Source: an uncultured Acetobacteraceae bacterium (GTDB lineage Bacteria; Pseudomonadota; Alphaproteobacteria; Acetobacterales; Acetobacteraceae). Taken from it: a DNA stretch of 15,175 bases. A program made the translations under genes and the position numbers. Of the stretch, positions 9,222 through 15,175 are shown in pieces (within the stretch, counting starts at the first letter, position 1; every line of letters starts with the position of its first letter). The notes under the pieces are model-generated. The model did not search any database, was not told the DNA's origin, and saw nothing but the letters and a program-made list of their open reading frames with translations. The stretch spans positions 1 to 15,175 of the forward strand of contig CAIMEK010000691.1 in NCBI GenBank assembly GCA_903839965.1. The letters run 5' to 3'.

Positions 9222-9250
9222 TTGACAGGCCACGGCACGTGGTGGATCAT
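9222..9250 (+). promoter_or_regulatory. Candidate sigma-70 promoter of the SorC-type regulator, with embedded palindrome
   Basis: TTGACA at 9222-9227 is a perfect -35 box; 17 nt later GATCAT (9245-9250) matches the -10 consensus at four positions. Start of transcription would be near 9257, 58 nt before the regulator ATG. Between the boxes sits a perfect 13-bp palindrome, CCACG-GCA-CGTGG (9230-9242). An operator in that spacer would be expected to block RNA polymerase, consistent with autoregulation by the neighbouring regulator, but binding is not shown. Confidence 0.5.
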
Positions 9251-9287
9251 TTTGCAGTGCTGAATTGTTATGCACTCCTGATGGAGC

Positions 9288-9302
9288 GCCGGGTTTCCCG
9301 GC
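9288..9302 (+). repeat. 15-bp palindrome upstream of the regulator start
   Basis: GCCGGG-TTT-CCCGGC is a perfect 6-3-6 inverted repeat ending 12 nt before the regulator ATG (9315). It sits where a Shine-Dalgarno would be, and none is otherwise visible there. In the mRNA it could form a stable hairpin limiting translation; it may also be an operator. Confidence 0.4.
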
Positions 9303-9314
9303 CGGTTTCGTGGC

Positions 9315-10292
9315 ATGGCTAATACCGACGAGCTGCGCCTGCTCGTGCGCGTGGCGCGCATCTACTACGAGCAGGGCCAGACGCAGAAAATCATCGCCGA
9401 GCGGCTCGACCTGTCGCAGGCCACCGTCTCGCGCCTGATCCAGCGGGCGCACGAAGCCCGCATCGTGCGCACCAGCGTCAGCATTCCGAACGGCGCCTTT
9501 CCCGACCTCGAGGAGGAGCTGCAGACCCGCTACGGCCTCAACCAGGCCATCGTGGTCGACACCATCGACGAGGATGCAGCCATCCTGCGCGATATCGGCT
9601 CGGCGGCGGCTTTCTACCTCGAAGGAACGCTGCGCAAGGGCGATGTCATCGGCATCTCGTCGTGGAGCGCCACGCTGCTGGCGATGGTGGATGCCATGCG
9701 CGGGCTGCCCCGCACCGTCACCGCCGACGTCATCCAGATCCTCGGCGGCATGGGCAGCCCCGGCGCCGAAGCGCACGCCACCCAACTCACCCGCCGGCTG
9801 GCGCGGTTGACCAACGGGGAGGCGGCCTTCCTGCCGGCGCCGGGCCTGGTGGCATCCGACCCGTCGCGCCGCGCGCTCATGCAGGACCCCTTCGTCGCCG
9901 CGACGTTCAGGCGTTTCGAGGAGGTGAACATCGCGCTGATCGGCATTGGCGGCGTGCAGCCCAGCCAGATGCTGGCAAACTCCGGCAACGTGTTCGTCGC
10001 CGCGGAAATCCAGAAGCTGCGGCGCCACGGCGCCGTCGGCGACATCTGCCTGCGCTTCTTCGACCGCGCGGGCAATCCGGTGCGCACCGACCTCGACAGC
10101 CGGGTGATGGCGATCGAGCTGGAGCAGTTGCGCCGTGCGCGCCGCAGCGTTGGGGTGGCCGGCGGGCGGCGGAAACTGGATGCCATCCGCGGCGCGCTCG
10201 CCGGCAAATGGATCAACGTGCTGATCACCGACCGCTTCACCGCCAGCCGGCTGACCCGCCGCCAGGCCGCCACCGCCCGCGCCCGCACCTAG
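9315..10292 (+). CDS. SorC/DeoR-type sugar-responsive transcriptional regulator
   Basis: A 325-residue regulator. The N-terminus is a helix-turn-helix (TQKIIAERLDLSQATVSRLI, about 23-42) typical of the SorC family, followed by a large sugar-phosphate-binding domain with the phosphosugar-isomerase-like fold (GDVIGISSWSATLLAM near 113-128, IQILGGMGSPG, ALIGIGGVQPSQ, GDICLRFFDRAGNPV). These proteins sense a phosphorylated sugar from the pathway they control. It is divergent from the eight-gene sugar operon and 17 nt upstream of the nucleoside-hydrolase gene, so it probably controls both directions. ATG 9315 is chosen because it places the HTH at the expected position; there is no clear ribosome site in front of it. 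Whether it activates or represses cannot be told. Confidence 0.88.
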   Translation: MANTDELRLLVRVARIYYEQGQTQKIIAERLDLSQATVSRLIQRAHEARIVRTSVSIPNGAFPDLEEELQTRYGLNQAIVVDTIDEDAAILRDIGSAAAFYLEGTLRKGDVIGISSWSATLLAMVDAMRGLPRTVTADVIQILGGMGSPGAEAHATQLTRRLARLTNGEAAFLPAPGLVASDPSRRALMQDPFVAATFRRFEEVNIALIGIGGVQPSQMLANSGNVFVAAEIQKLRRHGAVGDICLRFFDRAGNPVRTDLDSRVMAIELEQLRRARRSVGVAGGRRKLDAIRGALAGKWINVLITDRFTASRLTRRQAATARART

Positions 10293-10309
10293 CCTCAAGG
10301 AGAAGGCAT

Positions 10310-11200
10310 ATGCTGCCCGTTCCCGCGCAACGCCACCGCGTCATCATCAACACCGACGCCAAGAACGAAGCCGACGACCAGTACGCGATCGTGCATGCGA
10401 TCCTGACCCCCAGCTTCGAGCTGCACGGCCTGATCGCGGCGCATTTCGGCACGGTGAAGTCCGCCACCAGCCTGCAGGACAGCCGGCGGGAGATCGACCT
10501 GCTGCTCGATCTGATGGACCTCGCGGGAAGAGTGCGCGTCGAGGACGGCGCCGCCGGTGCCTTGGCGGACGAACGGACGGCGCGGGACTCCGCCGGCGCG
10601 CGACTGATCATCGCCGAAGCCATGCAGGACGATCCGCGGCCGCTGCATGTCGCCTTCCTCGGGCCGCTGACCGATATGGCGAGCGCCCTGCTGCTGGAAC
10701 CGAAAATCGCCGAACGCAATGTGCGCGTGGTGTGGATCGGCGGCGGTCCCTGGCCGGTCGGCGGGCGCGAATACAACCTGTCGAACGACATCGACGCGGC
10801 GAATGTGGTGATGCGGTCCGGCATCGAGGTCTGGCAGATCCCGCAGCCCATCTACCGGCAGATGCCGGTGAGCTACGCCGAGCTGATGACGCGCGTCTAC
10901 GACCAGGGGCGCATCGGCAAGTACCTCGTGGACCAGCTCATCGAGTGGAACAACCGCATGGTGCCGTATGCCATCGAGCATCGCTCGCTCGGCGACAGCC
11001 CGGCGATCGGCGTGATCATGTACCCCGAATGCGGCTTTTCGTCATGGCGGCCGGCGCCGGAGTTCAACCGGGAAATGAACTACCTCCACACCGGGCGGCA
11101 CAAGCCTATCAAGGTGTACGAGTCGATCGACTGCCGCTTCATCCACGAAGACTTCTTCGCCAAGCTGGCGATGTTCGCGCGCGGCCAGCTCACCAGGTAG
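10310..11200 (+). CDS. Nucleoside hydrolase-family protein (IunH-like)
   Basis: A 296-residue cytoplasmic protein of the inosine/uridine-preferring nucleoside hydrolase fold, which cleaves N-glycosidic bonds to give free pentose and base, using calcium. The aspartate cluster near the N-terminus reads INTDAKNEADDQYA (13-26), so the first aspartate of the usual DxDxxxDD is asparagine (N14) while D16, D22 and D23 are kept. Other motifs are LGPLTDMASAL (117-127), EYNLSNDIDAANVV (154-167) and LGDSPAI (227-233). AAGGAG lies seven nt before ATG 10310. It follows the regulator by 17 nt, so it likely shares its transcript. The substrate may be a nucleoside or another N- or O-glycoside of the sugar handled by the operon; that link is inference. 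Confidence 0.82.
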   Translation: MLPVPAQRHRVIINTDAKNEADDQYAIVHAILTPSFELHGLIAAHFGTVKSATSLQDSRREIDLLLDLMDLAGRVRVEDGAAGALADERTARDSAGARLIIAEAMQDDPRPLHVAFLGPLTDMASALLLEPKIAERNVRVVWIGGGPWPVGGREYNLSNDIDAANVVMRSGIEVWQIPQPIYRQMPVSYAELMTRVYDQGRIGKYLVDQLIEWNNRMVPYAIEHRSLGDSPAIGVIMYPECGFSSWRPAPEFNREMNYLHTGRHKPIKVYESIDCRFIHEDFFAKLAMFARGQLTR

Positions 11201-11265
11201 CACCAACCCTGCCATCCGTCGGCGCCGGGCAGTAGAGTCTACCGCACATCCCTTGGGGAGGCGAC

Positions 11266-12132
11266 ATGCAGCGGATCACACTCGGCGACGTCAGTATCGA
11301 CAGCATTGTCGAACGCAGCGGACCATGGCGTACACCGGAGGCGATGTTTCCCGCCTTCGAGCCGCAATCCGGCAGACGGCATCTGCAGCAACTCGGGCCG
11401 GCGCATTATGATGCGGGGTCAAACCGGCTGTGCATCGCCTACCGCACGTTCGTCGTGCGGGCGCCCGGGCGGACCATGCTGATCGATACCTGCACCGGGG
11501 AAGACAAAGGCTATGGGCCGCCGCTGGACTTTCCCAAGGCGCCGTGGCTGGAGGGGTTCCGTGCCCTCGGGCTGCGTTTCGAGGACATCGACTACGTGTT
11601 TTCCACGCATCTGCATATCGACCATTGCGGCTGGAACACGCGGCTGGCGGGCGGCCGCTGGGTGCCGACCTTCCCGCGCGCGAAATACGTATTCTATCGG
11701 CAGGAATACGAGTTCTGGCAGGCCGCCACGGCGCGCGGCGACGACCCGCCCGGGCAGGTGTGGAAGATGAACTGCGAGCCGGTGGTGGCGGCGGGGCAGG
11801 CGGAACTGGTAGATGCGGACTGGTCGCTCGACGACATGGTCACGCTGACCCCGACGCCCGGGCACACGCCGTTTCATTGCTGCGTGAACATCGCCTCGCG
11901 CGGGCAGCGCGCCGCGGTGATCGGCGACCTGGTGCACCACGCGCTGCAGTGCCGGGAGCCGGACTGGTCGACGGTGTTCTGCGCCGACCCTGTCGAAGCC
12001 ACGCGGTCGCGGCGCGCGTTCCTGGGGCGTGCGGCGGCGGAGGGAACCTGGCTGCTGCCCGTGCACTTTCCCGCGCCGGCCGCCGGGCGGGTGCGGGCGG
12101 AGGGCGAGCGGTTCCGCTGGGAGTCGGCCTGA
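11266..12132 (+). CDS. Metallo-beta-lactamase-fold hydrolase
   Basis: A 288-residue MBL-fold enzyme with the dinuclear zinc signature THLHIDHCGW (H115, H117, D119, H120), third ligand in TPGHTP (H200), bridging Asp in GDLVHH (D221) and a final His in LLPVHFPAP (H267). No signal peptide is present. This layout is shared by lactonases, quorum-quenching hydrolases and related esterases; the substrate cannot be assigned. GGGGAGG four nt before ATG supports the start. It follows the nucleoside hydrolase by 65 nt, long enough to contain a promoter, although none is clear, so it may be co-transcribed with the regulator. Confidence 0.85.
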   Translation: MQRITLGDVSIDSIVERSGPWRTPEAMFPAFEPQSGRRHLQQLGPAHYDAGSNRLCIAYRTFVVRAPGRTMLIDTCTGEDKGYGPPLDFPKAPWLEGFRALGLRFEDIDYVFSTHLHIDHCGWNTRLAGGRWVPTFPRAKYVFYRQEYEFWQAATARGDDPPGQVWKMNCEPVVAAGQAELVDADWSLDDMVTLTPTPGHTPFHCCVNIASRGQRAAVIGDLVHHALQCREPDWSTVFCADPVEATRSRRAFLGRAAAEGTWLLPVHFPAPAAGRVRAEGERFRWESA

Positions 12133-12182
12133 GCGGATCGGGACTGCCCGATTTTGCGCCATTTTCGCGGCGCCATGATCGT

Positions 12183-12209
12183 CCCCGGGGCAGCAATTCC
12201 CTGCCGGGG
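12183..12209 (+). terminator. Imperfect hairpin after the MBL gene (possible terminator)
   Basis: CCCCGG (12183-12188) pairs with CCGGGG (12204-12209), and CAG (12191-12193) with CTG (12201-12203), leaving a two-base bulge and a 7-nt loop. It begins 50 nt after the MBL stop, with no T-run. It could end the regulator-hydrolase transcript or be part of the urtA control region. Confidence 0.3.
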
Positions 12210-12240
12210 CTGACGGGGGTGCGCAATAAGCCGCCCCGGG

Positions 12241-12258
12241 TTGGCACGGCCATTGCGT
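12241..12258 (+). promoter_or_regulatory. Sigma-54 (RpoN) promoter of the urea transporter operon
   Basis: TTGGCACGGCCATTGCGT matches the sigma-54 consensus TGGCACG-N4-TTGC, with GG at 12243-12244 and GC at 12255-12256 separated by the required 10 nt. Start of transcription would be near 12268, giving a leader of about 66 nt before urtA. Sigma-54 control of urea uptake is consistent with nitrogen regulation through NtrC. No textbook NtrC box is seen upstream; an imperfect GCGCC-N8-GGCGC repeat at 12156-12173 lies about 100 nt before the start site and could be an activator or NtrC-like site only with poor spacing. Confidence 0.85.
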
Positions 12259-12333
12259 AGGCCCCTTCGTGAGGGCGCGGTCAGCCAATCGCGCCTGCTG
12301 GTTGCAAACGAAAACACGTGAGGGGGTGAATTG

Positions 12334-13653
12334 ATGGCTTCTATCCGAACCTGGCTGCGCGGAGCGTGCCTGGGCACCGCTGCCGCAGCGGCCATTCTGG
12401 GGCTGGCGCCCGCCGCCCAGGCCCAGGGGGCAGCGGCAGGCGCCGGACCGATCAAGATCGGTATCCTGCACTCGCTGTCCGGCACCATGGCGATCAGCGA
12501 AACGACGTTGAAGGACGTCATGCTGATGCTGATCGAGCAGCAGAACAAGAAGGGTGGGTTGCTCGGCCGCAAGCTGGAAGCGGTGGTGGTGGACCCGGCG
12601 TCCAACTGGCCGTTGTTCGCCGAGAAGGCCCGCCAGCTCATTACGGTGGACAAGGTGGCGGCGGTGTTCGGCTGCTGGACTTCGGTGAGTCGGAAATCCG
12701 TTCTGCCGGTCTTCGAGGAACTGAACTCCATCCTGTTCTACCCGGTGCAGTACGAGGGCGAGGAGAGCAGCAAGAACGTATTCTACACCGGCGCCGCGCC
12801 GAACCAGCAGGCGATTCCCGCGGTGGACTACCTGGCGGCCAACGAAAAAGTGCAACGCTGGGTGCTGGCCGGCACCGACTACGTCTATCCGCGCACGACC
12901 AACAAGATCCTCGAGGCGTACCTGAAGGCGAAGGGGGTGGCGGCCGAGGACATCATGATCAACTACACCCCGTTCGGCCAGAGCGACTGGCAGAACATTG
13001 TAGCCCAGATCAAAAAGTTTGGCTCCGCTGGCAAGAAGACCGCGGTGGTTTCCACCATCAACGGCGACGCCAACATACCGTTCTACAAGGAGCTCGCCAA
13101 CCAGGGCATCAAGGCCACCGACATTCCGGTGGTGGCGTTCTCGGTCGGCGAGGAGGAACTGGCCGGCGTCGACACCAAGCCGCTGGTGGGCCATCTCGCG
13201 GCATGGAACTACTTCGAGAGCGTCAACACGCCGGGCAACAAGTCCTTCATCAACGATTGGCATGCCTTCACCAAGAATGCCAAGCGCACCACCAACGATC
13301 CGATGGAAGCGCACTACATCGGATTCAACATGTGGTTGAAGGCGGTGCAGAAGGCCGGCACCACCGACCCTGCCAAGGTGATCGACGCCATGATCGGCGT
13401 CAGCGTGCCGAACCTGACCGGCGGCTACGCGGCGATGATGCCGAACCACCACATCACCAAGCCGGTGCTGATCGGCGAAGTGAAGGGTGACGGGCAGTTC
13501 AACGTGGTCTGGCAGACCGCGGGCACGGTGGTGGCCAACGAGTGGTCGCCGTACCTGGAAGGTTCGAAGGACCTGATCGCGGACTGGCGTTCGCCGCTGT
13601 CGTGCGGCAACTTCAATGTCGCAACCGGCAAGTGCGGCGGGGCCTCGAAGTAG
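12334..13653 (+). CDS. urtA: Urea ABC transporter substrate-binding protein UrtA
   Basis: A 439-residue periplasmic urea-binding protein. A Sec-type signal peptide ends near residue 31 (APAAQAQG). Motifs typical of UrtA: IKIGILHSLSGTMAISETTLKD (40-61), NKKGGLLGRKLE, GCWTSVSRKSVLP and FYPVQYEGEE, plus the C-terminal EWSPYLEGSKDLIADWRSPL region followed by a Cys-containing tail (CGNFNVATGKCGG). ATG 12334 is preferred over TTG 12331 directly in front; AGGGGG precedes it. It delivers urea to the UrtB/UrtC channel. It sits downstream of the sigma-54 promoter and upstream of an intrinsic terminator, so it can be made in excess of the membrane parts. Confidence 0.95.
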   Translation: MASIRTWLRGACLGTAAAAAILGLAPAAQAQGAAAGAGPIKIGILHSLSGTMAISETTLKDVMLMLIEQQNKKGGLLGRKLEAVVVDPASNWPLFAEKARQLITVDKVAAVFGCWTSVSRKSVLPVFEELNSILFYPVQYEGEESSKNVFYTGAAPNQQAIPAVDYLAANEKVQRWVLAGTDYVYPRTTNKILEAYLKAKGVAAEDIMINYTPFGQSDWQNIVAQIKKFGSAGKKTAVVSTINGDANIPFYKELANQGIKATDIPVVAFSVGEEELAGVDTKPLVGHLAAWNYFESVNTPGNKSFINDWHAFTKNAKRTTNDPMEAHYIGFNMWLKAVQKAGTTDPAKVIDAMIGVSVPNLTGGYAAMMPNHHITKPVLIGEVKGDGQFNVVWQTAGTVVANEWSPYLEGSKDLIADWRSPLSCGNFNVATGKCGGASK

Positions 13654-13669
13654 ACGCTACGCGAAGCGG

Positions 13670-13701
13670 GGCGGGCAGCCCGTGGGTTGCCCGCCTCTTT
13701 T
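13670..13701 (+). terminator. Intrinsic terminator/attenuator between urtA and urtB
   Basis: GGCGGGCAGCC (13670-13680) pairs with GGTTGCCCGCC (13685-13695), giving an 11-bp stem with one G-U pair and the loop CGTG, followed by TCTTTT (13696-13701). It starts 16 nt after the urtA stop and ends 17 nt before urtB. Partial termination here would explain a high binding-protein to permease ratio. Confidence 0.75.
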
Positions 13702-13718
13702 CCCCGCGAAGGATCCCG

Positions 13719-15175
13719 ATGAAATTTCTCTTTGGCCTGTTCGCGCTTCTGGCCATGCTCGCCGGCGTGCCGGCGTCCGCCCAGGACGATCCGTTCGCGG
13801 GCCTGGCTTCGGAAAACTTCGACGACGTGTCGCGGGCGATCGCCGCCCTGGCGCTGTCCGGCGACCGGCAGGCCGGCCCCACCATCGCCGCGCTGCGCAA
13901 CGACGCGCTCTATGCCGGACCCGATGCGGCCATCTATATCCGCAGCGACGACGGCTGGCTCGATGCCCGCACCGGCGGGCCCGTGGCGGACGTCAACGAG
14001 GACGACCTCAATGCGGTGCGCGTGAACAATTCCGTTCGCCGCGCCATCGATGCCGCCCTTGGCAGCCTGAACCTGTTCGCTGCCTCGCCCGAGGCGCGTG
14101 CCAAGGCCGCAGAGGAAGTGTTCCGTTCACGCGATCCGGCCGCGTTGCCCGCGCTTGCCCGTGCCCTGGCGCTGGAGAAGGATGCGGGCGTGCGCGCCGT
14201 GATGGCGCAGGCGCGCGCCGCCGCGCAGCTCGCCGATCCCGCCACGCCGGTGGCCGATCGGGTGGCGGCGATCGCCGTCATCGGTGCCCGTGGCGGCCTC
14301 GATGCGCGCAGCCTGCTATCGTCGCTGCGCGATCAGCCGTCGGCGGTTGCGGCCGCGGCAAGCGCCGCGTTGTCCGCGATCGATCGGTCCGAGCGGTTGT
14401 GGAGCCTGGCGCAAAGTGTGTTCTACGGATTGTCGCTCGGCTCGGTGCTGCTGCTGGCGGCCGCCGGGCTGGCCATCACGTTCGGGGTGATGGGCGTGAT
14501 CAACATGGCGCACGGCGAAATGGTGATGCTGGGCGCCTACACCACTTTCATGGTGCAGGACGTTCTTGGCCGCGTCGCTCCCGGCCTGTCCGGATGGAGC
14601 CTGCCGATCGCCGTGCCGCTGGCCTTCCTGGTATCCGGCGCGATCGGCATCGCCATCGAGCGCGGCATGATCCGCTTTCTTTACGGCCGGCCACTGGAGA
14701 CTTTGCTTGCCACCTGGGGGCTCAGCCTGGTGCTGCAACAGGCCGTGCGCAGCCTATTCGGCGCCGCCAACCGGCAGGTGAGCACGCCGGACTGGATGAG
14801 CGGCGCGGTGCAATGGGGTGGCTTGACCGTCACCTGGAACCGGCTGGTGATCATTATCTTTGCCGTGCTGGTGCTGGCCGCGCTGATGGCGGCGCTGCGC
14901 TACACCGCGCTCGGCCTCGCCATGCGGGCGGTGACGCAAAACCGGCGCATGGCCGCCGCCATGGGCATTCGCACGCCGTGGATCGACGCGCTGACGTTTG
15001 GTCTCGGGTCCGGGGTGGCCGGCATGGCGGGTGTGGCGCTGAGCCAGATCGACAATGTGAGCCCCAATCTGGGGCAGGGTTACATCATCGACAGTTTCAT
15101 GGTGGTGGTGTTCGGCGGCGTCGGCAATCTGTGGGGCACCGTGGTCAGCGCGCTGACGCTCGGCATCGTCAACAA
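13719..15175 (+). CDS. urtB: Urea ABC transporter permease UrtB (3'-truncated by window edge)
   Basis: The first 485 residues of an inner-membrane urea permease; the gene continues past the right edge. An N-terminal signal (MKFLFGLFALLAMLAGVPASA, cleavage near 21/22) precedes a soluble, Ala-rich domain of about 200 residues (roughly 23-225), as usual for UrtB in contrast to plain LivH permeases. The membrane part starts near 230 and contains INMAHGEMVMLGAYTTF (261-277), the LivH/UrtB signature, and RAVTQNRRMAAAMGI, followed by VVVFGGVGNLWGT. A GAAGGA ribosome site lies six nt before ATG 13719. It pairs with UrtC to form the channel fed by UrtA; UrtC, UrtD and UrtE are expected to the right of the window. 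Confidence 0.95.
   Translation, partial: MKFLFGLFALLAMLAGVPASAQDDPFAGLASENFDDVSRAIAALALSGDRQAGPTIAALRNDALYAGPDAAIYIRSDDGWLDARTGGPVADVNEDDLNAVRVNNSVRRAIDAALGSLNLFAASPEARAKAAEEVFRSRDPAALPALARALALEKDAGVRAVMAQARAAAQLADPATPVADRVAAIAVIGARGGLDARSLLSSLRDQPSAVAAAASAALSAIDRSERLWSLAQSVFYGLSLGSVLLLAAAGLAITFGVMGVINMAHGEMVMLGAYTTFMVQDVLGRVAPGLSGWSLPIAVPLAFLVSGAIGIAIERGMIRFLYGRPLETLLATWGLSLVLQQAVRSLFGAANRQVSTPDWMSGAVQWGGLTVTWNRLVIIIFAVLVLAALMAALRYTALGLAMRAVTQNRRMAAAMGIRTPWIDALTFGLGSGVAGMAGVALSQIDNVSPNLGQGYIIDSFMVVVFGGVGNLWGTVVSALTLGIVN

Noticed and set aside
12156..12173. NtrC enhancer box upstream of urtA
   Set aside because: GCGCC-N8-GGCGC has the wrong spacer and bases for the GCACC-N5-GGTGC consensus; kept only as a note.
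12331..12333. TTG as urtA start
   Set aside because: The adjacent ATG is one codon later with acceptable spacing from AGGGGG, and is the more usual start.
11419..13452. Long leftward open frame across the MBL gene, the sigma-54 promoter and urtA
   Set aside because: Opposite to two convincing genes and across their intergenic region; no recognisable domain and Arg/His/Gly-rich composition.

Overview
This GC-rich window reads like the chromosome of an alphaproteobacterium. The acidic/nitrogen-scavenging gene set, Tat-exported proteins, a CUT1 sugar transporter without its own ATPase and a sigma-54-driven urea transporter would fit Rhodospirillales/Acetobacteraceae or a relative. This placement is inference from gene content and codon bias; no rRNA or marker gene is present.

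Left part (1-9120). A short C-terminal fragment of an unidentified gene runs rightward to 204. Facing it is a leftward operon of eight genes transcribed from about 9190 down to 330: substrate-binding protein, two permeases, split transketolase N-half, transketolase C-half, FGGY (glycerol-kinase-like) carbohydrate kinase, L-fucose/L-arabinose-isomerase-like enzyme, and a Tat-exported amidohydrolase_2 (lactonase-like) hydrolase. Spacing is very tight: 2 nt, about 1 nt, then three successive 4-nt overlaps (GTGA, ATGA, ATGA), then 24 nt and 115 nt.

Middle (9121-12132). A 194-bp divergent control region separates the operon from a rightward SorC-family sugar-responsive regulator. The regulator is followed after 17 nt by a nucleoside-hydrolase-family enzyme and then by a metallo-beta-lactamase-fold hydrolase. 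The control region holds candidate sigma-70 promoters for both directions and three separate inverted repeats.

Right part (12133-15175). A canonical -24/-12 sigma-54 promoter precedes urtA (urea ABC transporter binding protein). A strong intrinsic terminator/attenuator lies between urtA and urtB, and urtB runs off the window.

How the genes may work together: import by the ABC system, possible glycosidic cleavage by the nucleoside hydrolase, aldose-to-ketose isomerisation, phosphorylation by the FGGY kinase, then two-carbon transfer by the two-subunit transketolase. This is a complete isomerase-kinase-transketolase route for an unknown sugar. It has the same logic as the described D-apiose transketolase pathway (isomerase, apulose kinase, AptA/AptB), but the extra enzymes make the actual substrate uncertain. 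The urea transporter is a separate nitrogen-regulated unit.
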